This document shows positions 12,695-25,205 of a stretch of 64,000 nucleotides of DNA, piece after piece. Source of the stretch: Peromyscus leucopus. Its lineage: Eukaryota > Chordata > Mammalia > Rodentia > Cricetidae. The stretch's first letter is position 1, and the number at the start of each line of letters is the position of its first letter. The stretch covers positions 24,388,551 through 24,452,550 of the forward strand of contig NC_051085.1 of assembly GCF_004664715.2 (NCBI RefSeq), in the 5' to 3' direction. Below the pieces are notes generated by a model that was not told the DNA's origin, ran no database searches, and saw nothing but the letters and a program-made list of their open reading frames with translations. The position numbers and the translations under genes are program-made.

Positions 12695-12788
12695 TATATA
12701 GACCAGACTGGCCTAGAACTCAGAGAGATCCTCCTGCCTCTATGTCCCAAGCACTGGGATTGAAGTAGTATGCCACCATGCCCAACAA
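12695..12788 (-). mobile_element. Truncated B1 SINE, minus strand
   Basis: TATAGACCAGACTGGCCTAG through GCACTGGGATTGAAGTAGTA and CCACCATGCCC is the left half of a B1 in reverse. The A-tail side is missing. Confidence 0.85.
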
Positions 12789-12799
12789 GAGTTAACTGT

Positions 12800-13800
12800 T
12801 CTTAATGGGCTGCTGATTATCAGGCATTTAGCCCCCTGGCTTGGCTCTCTCTCACTTCATCCTTAGTCCTTTTCCTGGTTCTTTGCACCCCACAAGCACA
12901 CCAAACTATTTCCAGTTTTATGGATTTGACAACCTCTCTCATCTCTGACATGAGAACAGACTAAGTATAGATTCCTATTTTTGGAACATATTTTCTCACA
13001 TCCATTCCAAAGGACAAGAATATGTAACTTCAGCGTTGTTTTCTTTCAAGCACCTTGAACGAGTTGGTTTCAATTTCTTATGATCACATTATGGTAGGTA
13101 CTAGAGACTGGTATGTTCAGGTTCCAACTCACAGTTCAGTGATGTGCTTTTTCGAAAGGCAACATATTTTTCCAGAATTCCTAGAACCTAAGATTCAAGA
13201 TAAGAACTGAATCAATCCCCTTGCTTACATGAAATTGTATAAATTCTGAGAGAGAAGTTGGTATGAGTCACATGTTTTCAAACGTTTTAGTTATTTCTAT
13301 TGGTTTACAAAGTCATGGAGGTATGAATCTTCCAAGTGTAAGACTCCAGTGTCAAGGGCAGTAGTGACACATTTGTATCAAAGCCCAGATGTGACAACAT
13401 GTCCTTGTGATGAAGAATTATAAAGGCAGTTCAGGAGAAAAGGCAGATAAATTATTTCATATCACAAAGAGAAAAAAATTAGACAAAATTTTCATTGTTT
13501 TCTAAGGCTTCTCTCAACCCAGCCTACCACTATCATTGCAACAACTTAAACTTTGTAGAGATTTTACGAGGTCACAAAATCAAAGATCATATGAAAGAGA
13601 ATTTAGAAATTATAAATGAATCCAAGTTTGAAATGTCTCCCAGAGACCACCACTGTCACTTGCTTCTTTGGACCAGGCTCAAAACAGTGCCATTGATGAT
13701 ACTTCTTCACAACTACTACGTTGATATTTGAAAAGAAGAACTCTATAACATCATGTAGATTCTCAACCATGTGAGGAAAAGTGGACATCAATTTTTTTCT
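12800..13800. other. Unassigned DNA before the inverted repeat
   Basis: No gene was recognised. A 178-codon minus frame (13603-14139) runs through this stretch and into the inverted repeat. It has no domain that I recognise and is most easily explained as a chance frame through GC-rich DNA. Confidence 0.4.
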
Positions 13801-13814
13801 ATAGCTCTGTTGTC

Positions 13815-14139
13815 GTGGGTAGCCATTCCAGCTTTGATCTGGAAGTTCCAACCCCCATTGAGGCTTCGGTAACTGTGTAGGTGGGGCCAAGAGAAGGCCC
13901 TGAAGAACCGGGCGCCTTCTCTTGGTTCCTGGGAAAGACATAGCGCAGTCCGGCGGTGTTCTCTGGAGAACTCTGCTTGGTCTACCTCCAGCGTCCAGGG
14001 TCCAGGAACCAAGAGAAGGTGGTGCATCTGGATCTCGAGTCTTCAGGGCCCTCTCTTGGCCCCACCTTGTAGGCGTGACAGTTGCCGAAGCCTCAATGGG
14101 GGTTGGAACTTCCAGATCAAAGCTGGAATGGCTACCCAC
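13815..14139. repeat. Large imperfect inverted repeat with nested hairpins
   Basis: The left arm at 13815-13932 (starts GTGGGTAGCCATTCCAGC) is the reverse complement of the right arm at 14002-14139 (ends GCTGGAATGGCTACCCAC), around a 69-bp spacer. The first 55 or so paired bases of the stem are nearly perfect; two indel blocks account for the 20-bp difference in arm length. Each arm holds its own small hairpin: CCAAGAGAAGG at 13887-13897 pairs with CCTTCTCTTGG at 13915-13925, and 14009-14019 pairs with 14049-14059. The spacer contains GTTCTC-TG-GAGAAC. The block is GC- and CpG-richer than its flanks. No convincing target duplication was found. It could be a foldback (MITE-like) element, a local inverted duplication or an assembly artefact. 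Confidence 0.9.
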
Positions 14140-14144
14140 TACAC

Positions 14145-15155
14145 TCTATGTGAACAAAGAGAGTGGCAATCATTTATACCACCAAAACTATTTGAAGATA
14201 TTTCCCTAATCATCATGAATGCAAAATAAATTAGGGATTTTTTTTTCACTTTTTTTTTTGTCTATAGTGGAGTGGGAAAAAAATGCCCTTTACTTAGTTT
14301 TTAAGTTAAATAAATTAATAAAAAGGCACCTGAGAAGTGTCAAGAAATGTTAGGAGGGTACCAGAATAAAAGACAGAAGCAAAATTAAAGGAAATCTACC
14401 AAACAAGAACATGGAAACTGGTATGAGAAGAAACCACTGAAGAACCAACAGGATGCCATGATGGTTTGAGAAAGCAGATTGGTTGACTCCCAAAGTCATG
14501 TTATCAAATGCAATAGGCTACTTATTTTATATCTATATCAACAATATGATTACTATATATTGCATGTATCGTATTTTACATTATCTATGTGAAAATGCTC
14601 ATAGGGATTCATTCAGTCTGTTAAAATGATTCACTCTCTACAAAATTTAAGGTATTGTTAGGGATTTATCATTTTGTTGGATCCTTGAGTTTCTCTAATA
14701 ACCATAATTTCATGCTGTTATTTTAATGAGCTATCTCATGATTATTTTTTTTAGGTCCCAACCAAATCTCTACTTCTTTCTAATATTTCATAAAGACTTC
14801 CAGGTTAAAAAATACCTATTAGTTCTTTTCTTCAGTATGTTGCCACATTTGTTTTGAAGGTGTCAGCATTAAAACTGATTGTCCTATGTTGACATACAAT
14901 TGTAGCAGCTGGGAACCAAAGATTATAATTTATTTGCAACTCTTGCCAAGGTGTTGAGCATAACATTAAACATTTTTGTGATTCCCAGAGAAGCTATAGT
15001 TAGTGGTGCCTGGAAATGGTTAGGGAGCAGAGGGAGCAAGAAATAGACTATAAATCAAAGTCGTCCTTGGGAGTGGGAATGATCAGTGTCTGTTTTGCCT
15101 ATACCTGGCTGTGTAAGCCAAAAAAACCACAAAGGCCTTTTGCCTCAGTTTTTTT
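14145..15155. other. Unassigned AT-rich DNA
   Basis: No gene or confident repeat was recognised. Runs of T occur at about 14230-14260. Confidence 0.4.
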
Positions 15156-15165
15156 TCTCTTTTTC

Positions 15166-15375
15166 AGAGCCATTGAGATGATTCAGTAGGTAAAGGTAGC
15201 TGTCTCCAAGCCTGAGGATCTGAGTTTGATTGCTGGAACCCACATGGTAGAAGAAGAGAACCGACTCCAGTAAACTGCCCTCTGTCCTCCACTAGCCAAC
15301 TGCTGCAAGCCCCAGTACACCATACCCACATGCACACATACAAATAAAATGCTATGGAAATGTCTTTAAAAGAGA
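15166..15375 (+). mobile_element. B2/B3-type SINE
   Basis: AGAGCCATTGAGATGATTCA, GTAAAGGTAGCTGTC, CCTGAGGATCTGAGTTTGAT (tRNA-like B box) and CCCACATGGTAGAAG lead into a CA-rich region and AATAAAATG. This is the layout of the tRNA-derived B2/B3 SINE group. A 74-codon minus frame over it is spurious. Confidence 0.85.
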
Positions 15376-15379
15376 CTTT

Positions 15380-18300
15380 TTCCAACAAAAGTCCTCTTAT
15401 AGTATCTGGATGTTGTCTATTGGTTTATAGACACCCCCCCCCAAAAAAAAGACCAGTTCTATGTTACAACAAAAAACATTAAAGAAGTGGATTAGCAACA
15501 CAAAATCTCCTCTACTGCATATGAGATGTCATATATTAAAGTGTAGCTTCATCAGGTTGGGAGTTAGTGACAGCTAATTTTGATTATCATACAGGCATTA
15601 ATGCATTTTCAACAACATGATATCCTCATAATATGCAAAACTAGATGAGAAAATTGGGGGCCAGAATCCTTGACTAAAAAGGGCTTAAACTATGTATTTC
15701 AATGAATATCACAACCTACAGGCTAAATTTTTCATAAACTCCAAAAAAAAAAGAAATAATGTGGCCTCTCTGTGTGTGAATACATGTACTAGTAGCCAGA
15801 GATTATAATTTACATGATTAAAGTTATGTGATGATTTTTACCTTTCTAATAATATATTTTTTAAATAGAGAAGAATGTTGAGTTAACCTCCACAAACTGA
15901 TGATGTGGCGGGGAACTGCTGTTAGATCTTTGGGTATGAAGATGATGTATCACAATTTTGTCAAACCCTGGCACTCAATTCTGAGCCTGGCACTAGGTGT
16001 TCCATATATGTTTATTGAGATGGGTTCCATTTGTGAGATTTACCCATCATTGATATATTATCCCAGTGGAGCAACCCCATAAGCAATTCAAGAACAATGA
16101 AACTTACATATGGAGCATCAATTATTAGAGGAAAGAAAATCTTATAACTAATAGACTTCTCTTTTAGATATCACTTCTCTGCATGTCCTTCAAGTTCTTT
16201 GTAGTAACTGCAGAGAATTACTTCTCTTTCAATATTATAGAATTCACCAACATCACATTTGTTGCTGTACTATAGGCCTTCTGATCTACAATGTTTAATA
16301 ATTTTTTGATATAGAGGAATAACGCTAATTCTGTTTCAAACAATATCCCATCAGGTGACTCATTTCCACATACAACACTAAGTTTTACATCCAATGCATG
16401 CAAATATAGAACAGTCAACCAATCTGATTTCCGTGTAGACTTCCATTTTTATGAATCTCCTTAATTTCCATACCGTTTTTTTCTGTATCCTTACAACAGG
16501 TATGATTTTTAGAAATAAAACAATATATCTCTAACTCTATCATTACCTCAAGCTCAAACATTATGATCTTGATCTTTTAAGTCTATCAGGACATCAAAGA
16601 TTCTTCACACCTTTCATCATCTCTTCAGGCTGCTTGATTTAGATACATAAATAAGCTGTGCACAAGCATCCCAGGATATAATCTGGAAAACAATGTTATA
16701 TGTTTGAAGTTTGTTTAAAAAAATAAAGTTGGAAGGAGAGAAGGAAATAAGAGATGAAGAACAAGGAGGAAGAAAAGAAAAAGGAGATAAATGGTGACAA
16801 GATAGAGGAGAAACAGAAAGGAGAGGAGGAGGAGAGGTGGGAGGAAGGATTACTGGAGAATTTTCTGGAGCAGTAACCTCAGTAACAGTAAAAGCTGACA
16901 GACTTTTCACTGAAAATTACCAGACACTCTTCTGTTTCACAACATATACCATGTGCTCTTGAGCACATGCATAACCTTCACTTAGGAAGACATAAACCTG
17001 CTTGTCTGATTTTTTTAACATAAAATAGGAAAGAATAAAAATGAACATTCATCATCTTCATGGATTCGTTCTTTGATTTTCCACTGTTCAAGTTGAATAA
17101 TGATGCTGATAATAATACAGCAAAGAGAATCTTGTGACTACCTTCTGTCAGCAAGAAAAAAAAAATAAAACAGCCTTACAAACGCCCTTCCCTAACACAA
17201 ACACGAGGCAGTAGCAAGAGGCAGAGGTAGATCTTTATAAGTATTCATAGGCACCCACATATATTCACTGGATCCACTAGGAACAGCATGTGGTTTTTAG
17301 CTCTCCTGAAGGTTCCTCACAAGCCGAGACCGTCAAAACGAACAGTAAAACCAGCTGATTTAGTGAATTCACTCTGAGTGCTGATCAAGTCTAATAAAAT
17401 CAGAACAACAACAACAAAAAAATCAAGTCAGCTATTTGGCTAAAATCATTGATTGACTGAGCAAATGATACACCGAACAGTGGCAGCAAGACAAAGAACT
17501 GAAGCCCATAGGAAGCAGTTAAAGGGAAGCAGCCTTTGGGACAGGACAAGCAAAGAATCTTTCTTTAGCTGCTCTATCTTGGTATGGACCCAAAACGACT
17601 CCAGAATTGGGAGGTTTATCCTCTAGGAGAACTGGAACCAAATATTATGCTTCACTGGATTTAGACGAGTGTCAAATCCTATTCTTCCCAGGTTCTGTCA
17701 CTTTTGAGTTTTATCTAAACGTTAACATCAGTTATTCAGATGTTCAGTTTGGCCAGTTGCAGTCAAAAGCATTATGCTATTAAAACAGCCAGGATGTAGA
17801 TTGGATTACATAGCCATGGCGATCTGCCATCATAATGGTGCTTCAGCTATGGCTTGTTCTTGTGCGTGAAAAGAAGTATTACTACAATGTGTACTGTGAA
17901 TGACAGGGGTAAGAGTGGAAAAGTCTCGCTGAACGGTTTTCTATACTGATGAAAAATGAAAATTTTTATCACTTTCAGCTTTGCTCTTACATCTGTTTCC
18001 TGGAAGGATGAAATTTGGTGCCAATAACAAGTATGCTAATTACAATTTGGGCCATAGCTTCAAAATCTTTAAGTGAATGCTGAATACTTTAGTGCAGTCA
18101 GGAAATTTGCTAAGACACATTTCTCCTGGTAGCTGCCAAAGAGAATGTCTGTTTCTAATGCTTGAAAGATATACCAGATTTACACTTTTAAATGACCACA
18201 GTGTTAAAGCTCCTATTGGAGTCTTATTGAGCCCCTGACTATATTTCAACATTGAATGTCAAATGGTGATCTTTGGTACCAGCACACAACTACCCTAGAC

Positions 18301-19095
18301 AGCATTTATTTCAGAGGCAAAAGATTAATTGTTTTCTTTTTATCCCATACAAACTTTTTAGCCGATACAAATTCATGATTGAATGCTACCAGACATAGAC
18401 CTTCAATCTGTTCGCATCCATAGTGGCCAAGCTCAAGCCACCTCATCCATACTGCCTGTCTTCCTACTCACATCCACAGTGCAGCAATCTCTTTGACTTT
18501 CAGATAAGCAGACACATAGGTGTTGCTGTGTTTTGATCGCTTCATTTTCCTCACTGAGAACTGGCACAGGCTCCAAATGAAGCAACAAAATTAGTGACAA
18601 ATGGTGAAACAATGATCCAAGTCTAGTTTCCTCATTCAACGTGTTTTATGATTAAAGCAATGAAGTCAAATGTAAATTTCACTTTGAATAGTCGAACATA
18701 TTAATATATTAATGAAGATACATAAGTATTTTGCATAATTTTTTCTACGTCGTCTTTTTCCTGATGATAAGAAAACCAAACTTCTATCCATTAAGAGAAG
18801 TCCAAATATGCTTTCAATCAGAAAGATGTAAGGATGGACATGTTTTTCTTAGCATGATTTTAGTTTGTCTTTTGTCTGAATATTTATGACTAACTGCACC
18901 CTGTGACCCAGGGAGGTTTGGTCAGGAACAATAAAAAAAAGGTCTATAGATATGTTATTGTTAAAAGGGGCAAATGCTTGAAAAACAATCCTAGCCTGGC
19001 TTCCCCCTGACACCTCATGCTTGCCTCACAACCCAGTGGCCTGCTGACTGCACTGTGTCAATGAGAAAAGGGCTGAGTACAGAAAAATGGGAGTC
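15380..19095. other. Repeat-poor stretch, candidate conserved non-coding DNA
   Basis: Some 3.7 kb with few recognisable repeats. The 17430-18120 part is mixed in composition with motifs such as GTATGCTAATTAC near 18030-18042 (POU/homeodomain-like). Short frames (60-97 codons) lack any domain. There is a purine-rich block inside at 16726-16860. Conservation is inferred from the lack of repeats and the motif content only. Confidence 0.3.
16726..16860 (+). repeat. Purine-rich (GA) low-complexity tract
   Basis: About 135 bases are almost entirely A and G on the plus strand, with GGAGG, AGAGG and GGAAG steps and few pyrimidines. A 97-codon minus frame rich in S and P reads through its complement and is not a supported gene. 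Confidence 0.85.
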
Positions 19096-19129
19096 CACAG
19101 AGTGAAAATATTTTTACTAGATTTATTTG

Positions 19130-19415
19130 TTCTATTTTTGTGTGTTTTATGTGTGCATGCAAGTATATGCTCACCCATGTGTGCATATATGGAGGCTAGA
19201 AGTACATACATGTTGAGTGTTTTTCTCTATTGCTTTCCATATTAATTTTTGAAACAAGGGCTCCCAATGAACCTGAAGACTCCTATTTTTGCAAAAAGAT
19301 AAGAGTCCCACTATGTACCCTAAGCTGACCTCAAAATCACAATGCTTTTTTCTTAGCTTCCTAATTACTAGGGTTACAGGTTCCTGTCACCATGCTTAGA
19401 TTCAGATACATTTGT
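19130..19415 (-). mobile_element. Old B4-type SINE, minus strand
   Basis: TGTGTGCATGCAAG, TATATGGAGGCTAGAAG, TTTTTGAAACAAGGGCTCCC, then CTAGGGTTACAGG and CACCATGCTTAG follow the reversed layout of the composite B4/RSINE-like group. It is strongly diverged. A second copy lies at 59045-59365. Confidence 0.55.
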
Positions 19416-19869
19416 CATAATGAAAACTATCGCAAGCAGTAAGAGAGCCCAGTGATCCTGCTTCTTTTGAAGCTCTGTTTACTGGAAGCAATAGCCTAAA
19501 AGAATTAGGTGGAAAACTTTAGAAACAAGTACTGTATGAATTTTAAATAACTTTTGTTATAATTTTTTATTAATTATCGCTGTTAATCTATCATTCTGCT
19601 TAATTTATAAATTTAACTTACCATAGTTTTGCATGCACAGGATAACACATCTATTGGGTTCAATACTATGGTTTCTGACGTCTACTGGGGTGGGTATATT
19701 TTCATTTCTCCTTTTTTCTTCTCAGATGTTTGTAATAGCAAAATCTCAAAGTGAGTTTAAGGCATAGCCATGCATTAAATGCAAAGCTTAGATTAAAGTT
19801 GAGATTTCTTTACTCTTTATTCAACTTTAGGATGTAACAGAAGTTAGACTAAATAACATGTCTTAAAAA

Positions 19870-20425
19870 AAAAATTCTCTCCCTACTAATAAAGAGACCC
19901 ACAACTGTACAATGTTCAGAATGAGAGATTTTTGGAACACTCAGTCCTAAATGAGATATCTTCATCAAACCCCTCTTGTAGCTAGCTATACTGAAGAGGA
20001 GGCATAAAGACTGAGATGAAACCAAGAGAGCAGTGTCTTCCAGACACAACAGGACTGATGCAGATATGGACTCACAAAGACTGTGGCAACATCCACAAAG
20101 CCTGCGAAGTTTCAAGCCAATAGGCTCCTGTACTATAAGAGGGAAGTGGACATGATTTTCTATCCTCAATCAAGAAACCATCTTCAGTTGATAAGTATGT
20201 GCAAAGGAAAAAAAAGTCTGTTTTCTCCAATGGAGTTTCACGGAGTATATAAACCACACAAAGGAAGTCAATGTTATTTTTGTAGGTTTGTATTTTAATA
20301 TTGCTTTGTTTTGGCTTTTGAAAATAATCTCACTGGTCTTTTGCTTGTATAGTGTGGTTTTTGATTATGTGTTTTTGTGGTGTCTGTGTGTGTGTGCGCG
20401 TGCGTGCATGCGTGTGCGTGTGCGT

Positions 20426-20461
<36 letters not shown>

Positions 20462-20645
20462 TGTGCTTTTACTTTTGCTGGTTTGTTTATTATAGTTTGT
20501 TTGTTTGTCTTTTTGTTTTCCAAACAAAGAGAGAAAGAAGGCATGGAGTTGGATGGGTAGGGAGGTGAGGAAGATATGAGAGGTGATGGGGGAGAGGAAA
20601 CTGTGATCAGAGTATATTATATGAAGTTTCAATAAAAATTAAAAT
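19870..20645 (+). mobile_element. L1 3' UTR fragment, plus strand, with (GT)n inside
   Basis: AGTGTCTTCCAGACACAACA, GGACTGATGCAGATATG and TCTCCAATGGAGTTTCACGG match the internal 3' UTR of older rodent L1 (Lx-like). GAGTTGGATGGGTAGGGAGG and TGTGATCAGAGTATATTATATG followed by AATAAAAATT match its 3' end. A (GT/GC)n microsatellite at 20381-20462 interrupts it. Frames in this segment (60-106 codons) are not real genes. Confidence 0.8.
20381..20462 (+). repeat. (GT)n/(GTGC)n microsatellite
   Basis: Alternating GTGTGTGTGCGCG steps pass into a regular GTGTGC series and then pure GT. It is alternating purine-pyrimidine throughout, so it is a Z-DNA-prone sequence. Confidence 0.95.
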
Positions 20646-20649
20646 ATCC

Positions 20650-22900
20650 TCTCCCTAACATTTTTTCTATTACAGGACCTGGCCAACCCCTTGTTTTGCC
20701 TGCACAGCATATGCTTACACAGTTTACAGAGTTGGAACAAGTAGCTCTAACAGTGTACTTTACCAGACCGAAAAGTGTTGGCAAATTTCCACCTGTGGAA
20801 TAAGCCTGATGAACTGTGTGAGACTCAAGGGTCTGTTATCCACTCAATGTATGTAGTCTTAGGCAATTTACCTAATTTCTCTGAACTCTAATTTCTTTGT
20901 TCATTGGATTTTATGAATAGAAATTATTTATACTTGTCTCTAGATTTATTTATATATCCATGTAATTCTGCAAATAGCTGGTGAAGTGACTTAATTAGGT
21001 TATAAGCATAAAACATCTAACACTTTGCCTGGACAACAGAAGATACAGAATAAAAATTTTAATTTTCTTTTGTTTGTCTTCCTTTCAAATTTCTTCTGGA
21101 GCTCTGAGCTTCTTTCATAGGGAAATCAAAGCATTGTTCTGTGGAGGATTTGGAAAGCTTTGGTAGTAGCCAGTTTGAAAGTTACAACCCAAACATGGTA
21201 GGAAAAATGTCAAGCAGGCTATTCTATCCCTGTTCAGTCTAATATACTAGCCTCCTTTGTTACTTTCAAAATTCATGTGTGGCCAGTCTGGGTTGAGATG
21301 TCCTATACATAAAAAGTAATAGAATTCCATAGTAAGTATGAAAACCTATAAAAATGTCTCAGTAGTACATTTTCATGTTGATTACATATTATAATGATTC
21401 ATATATATTAACAAACAAGCATGAAATGTGTCATTAATTTTACCTGCCTCATTTACTGTTCCAATGTGTTAATTAGAAAAGTTTAATATCATGTCTGTGG
21501 TCCACATCTGTGCTTTGCTGTGTTTCGATGGGCAAACTGTCCTAAGTCATTGGCCTTTTGAGCACACTTGGTCACCAAGGGAAGTTTTCCATTTTGTTTT
21601 TGGAATAAAACTCTAGATAACTTTAAATATATTGATGTCAATGGTTGTATATTTATGTATGTTTTTAATAACTACAGAAAGAACAGTAATCCTCAGTGAG
21701 CTTGCTTCTATGTAACTGATGAATCTGAAGCATGACGTTGGTAGAGTCTCATGTACACCAACCCTTCTATCCTTCTGTGTTCATTTTCAAAGAGAACCCA
21801 CACTCTGTGGCCTCTTCAGTACATACTCTGGACAGGTGAACACATTCAAGTAGAAACAATATTCTTGACTTGATACATACTATTAAGTTTCAAGACTTAT
21901 AACAGCAGGCATGGGCACAGATTTGTTTAGATTAGATAATGCCATCTTTAGAGTAGATAATGACATCTTTCATGATATATATTACATCAGAACTATAGAT
22001 TACAAAGCCTATTCTTCCTTCACTTCTGGTCTCAAATTAGAAATACCTTTCTTGGACATCTTATTCTGTCTACATTTTATGAAAGCTACTGTCAAGTCTT
22101 GCATAACACTTGAAGTGTTTTGTTGTTCAACTAAGCATCACCATTACTGGATATTTTTTCATGTGTTACTTATGTATACAGTAGACTTTTACTAAATGTA
22201 TTTTTATGCCTAATTGCTTTAGTGTAGATTCTATCTACATATTTATAGTCTGAGCTCCTCAATTAGACAGTTATATTTTTATGTCTCTGTCTTTCACAGC
22301 CCTTGTAAGCAGAGAAGATAATGTTGACACATAACGATAATGAAAGTAATAAACAGTAACATAAAAATGAATTCATCTGAAAATACGGCATACAATTATA
22401 AGCTTGTTATGAACCAAAAATATCTAGTGGATATTTTGACCAAAATGGCTTCTCTGTGTCTCAAATTCATCAGGACTAAAACTGAACTATGACCCTTTCT
22501 TATCTTAGCTCTTTCTGATTTGATCCCTACTTCAGTGAATAGAATACCTCACCTAATGAGACATGCATACACTTGACCCACAGTTTCCCACCCTTACAAC
22601 CATTTGACAGCCATCAAATTCATTTAACTGTCTGAGTCCTTCCTGCTAACATACTGTCTCAGAGCTTCCTGCCTTCTAAACTCCAGCTGATGTATTCTGA
22701 GTTGTTAAAATATTTGTTGCTTGAAATTCCTATTTCATTTTCAAGAAGTTTTCATGTATAACTGTGTGGTCCATTTATACTACTTGCTGTTGCTCAAGAC
22801 TCCAAATTCATAATAGCATGGTTCTAGCTCTTCTGGATTGTTAGGCATGCTATTCTGTCCACAGAAAGCACTCATTATCTTACTTTGTGTGGTAGTATAG
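20650..22900. other. Unassigned AT-rich DNA
   Basis: No gene or confident repeat was recognised. A 94-codon plus frame at 21911-22195 has no recognisable domain. Confidence 0.4.
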
Positions 22901-22904
22901 TTTG

Positions 22905-23358
22905 ATCAGCAGCTTAACTGGTTGTAGAATCAACTGACACATAGTTCTGGACAGAGCTGTGGGGGTGTTTCCAAGAATAATTACCTGAGTGGGGATAGCC
23001 CTCACCACGAGTGGATGGTACCTTCTGGTCAGGATCAGATACTAAGAAATCTGAGGAAAAAGTAGCAGAACTTGGCTGCCTGCCCTCACTGCTTGCTGAA
23101 CACGTCTATCCCATTGCTTCTGCTGCTGCCTTCCTCAACTGACGTCAGAGTTCAGCCGCTTCAGAATTCTCATGTGGACTGATCACCTGCAGCTCAAAAT
23201 GAAGATTGTAAGTGACTGCTGAGGCATCCAGCTTCATGGACTGAGCAACTGCTGGGTTCTCAACCTCTCCAGTATATAGGTGGCCATTGTTGAACCACCC
23301 AGGTTGCATCTTATAGGCAATTTAATGAATCTACTTTTACATATTTGATATAATATGT

Positions 23359-23409
<51 letters not shown>

Positions 23410-23460
23410 GTTCTATCAATTTGTTCCATGAGAGAACCCCCACTAATATAACTGGTTAAT
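22905..23460 (+). mobile_element. Probable old interspersed repeat ending in a (TA)n tract
   Basis: The wording CATCCAGCTTCATGGACTGA, GAGCAACTGCTGGGTTC, CAGTATATAGGTGGCCATTG and, after the (TA)n tract, AGAGAACCCCCACTAATAT resembles a rodent multi-copy repeat that normally ends GAGAACCCTGACTAATA. I cannot name the family from memory with confidence. Confidence 0.45.
23361..23406. repeat. (TA)n microsatellite
   Basis: A near-pure run of alternating T and A of about 46 bases, self-complementary and able to extrude a cruciform. Confidence 0.97.
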
Positions 23461-23545
23461 CCCCAACACTTACAATCAGTTGGCCTTTAATTATATGTTT
23501 CTTTAGCATTGTTCTTACATTCTAATTATAATGGGGGAGACACAC

Positions 23546-23550
<5 letters not shown>

Positions 23551-23593
<43 letters not shown>

Positions 23594-23596
23594 ACA
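23551..23596. repeat. Second (AT)n microsatellite
   Basis: Alternating AT with one break (ATTATA near 23580), only about 150 bp downstream of the first (TA)n tract. Confidence 0.95.
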
Positions 23597-23619
23597 TATA
23601 ATTTTGAAGGTCATTAGTA

Positions 23620-24950
23620 AACTATAAGTTGGGTATACTTGCTTTGGCTTTTTTGATGTTTGCTGTTGGTCTTATTACATGTCCATTCTTGTAAGGAGAC
23701 TCACACTGTGGAGAGAGGATTGAATAAAGAGACTGGCCAACAACTGTCATGCAATTGTTCTCTGCCATGGTCACCACTCACCCACTCCCAAACGGCTACA
23801 GCTCCATATTCCTACAAATGAAGTGGATCAGCCCATTCTACTTGTTTTTTTTATTTTCATGGATTCAACCAATAGCGAATGACCAATTAATAGGTCAATC
23901 AAAGGTTAATGGATGCTTTTTCTACACTCAGCATTATACTAAGTGATTAACATATATTAAATGAATCTGAGTCTTAGGAAACTAGGACATGTTGTTATAA
24001 ATCTTCTTCCCAACTCAGAGGACAAAGTGAAATAAAACATAAGATGTAACCACATAAAAACTCACTAAGGAGGTTATCCTGAATTCAGAAACAAATACTA
24101 AATTGCTGTTTGATCAGTAAATGATAAAGATATAGCACCAACTATACCTTCAAAGTAAGTATTGGTGGAAAAATTAACCTATAAAATAGCCCAATGGGGT
24201 TAATGAGGTAGATATTTACTCATCAAAATCTCAGTAGCCTGAAGGGTTCCTTTGTTGTCCCCATGATTTACATAAAAAGCAGAATACCAAATACTTGGGG
24301 TACTAAGCTGTCACTGGGTGAGGCCATCATTCTCAGCCAAAAACATCTGACAAGGTGTTTTGGTCAGGCACTGTGAAACTGCCTTAGCTGACTAGGCTTT
24401 GTGTGATTCCAGCAAAGAAAAAGCCCTTGTCCTGTTGATCCACTGCTGAGTAGTAAAGGAAGAAATGGCATCCAGGACTTCAAAGCATCCTACAGGACTC
24501 TGTGCTCAAACTTTCCCATGGTGTAAGTTAAAGCACTGTAAATGCTTTTGCTGCTTCCTTCCTCCAACCAGTCACTGGAAGACAGCATTGGACCTTACAA
24601 AACAAAACAAAACAAAAAAAAAACATAAAATGGGGAAATCATTTCACTCTGTAAACACTGAGTTTACCAAGTAGCCTCAGATAATCCTACTTCCTACAGG
24701 TTTACAGATTGCTAATGTTGGAAACCTGTGTGCACTCTGTGGCCTCACAATGAACAAGAACCAAAAAAAAAAAAAAGCCTAGCTTAGGGTTGTGTTCTCA
24801 TTATACAATTCACTAGCTTGGTTACTAATATTTTTTTTTAATGGAGATAAGATATTTAAATACCTCTTTCTTTTTCTTCTCCCAATTATGTAAATACTAA
24901 ACCAATAAAGAAGCAAAAATACTTCTGTCTAGATAAAAGCAAGTACTGTT
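23620..24950. other. Unassigned DNA
   Basis: No gene was recognised. A-rich runs at about 24597-24625 and 24760-24776 may be tails of unidentified retroposed sequence. Confidence 0.35.
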
Positions 24951-24954
24951 GAAA

Positions 24955-25205
24955 GTCTCAGGTGTGGAGGTATGAATGTGACATTCACTTCTAGTACTTC
25001 CTAGCTGCTAACACTGTGTGGAAGTTTGTAGAACCTTCAGGAAGCAGAACATCACAAGAGGAAGTAAGTCACTAGGCTCCACATACACATCTTATCTTTT
25101 GAGGCAATGTGGCAAATCGCCTCACTCTTCCTGCTGCCGTGCCATGATTGACTGTATTCCCTCCAACTGTGAGCCAAAATAAACCCTTTCTCCACCTCCT
25201 CGTTA
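24955..25205 (+). mobile_element. LTR-like repeat (family E, MaLR-like)
   Basis: GGTGTGGAGGTATGAATGTG at the start and CCATGATTGACTGTATTCCC then GTGAGCCAAAATAAACCC near the end match the LTRs that flank the larger element at 61179-63372. It is diverged and appears solo. Confidence 0.55.

Noticed and set aside
13603..14139. 178-codon minus-strand frame, one of the longest outside the L1
   Set aside because: About 60% of it lies in the inverted repeat and the rest in unassigned DNA. No domain is recognisable, and GC-rich palindromic DNA opens frames on both strands.
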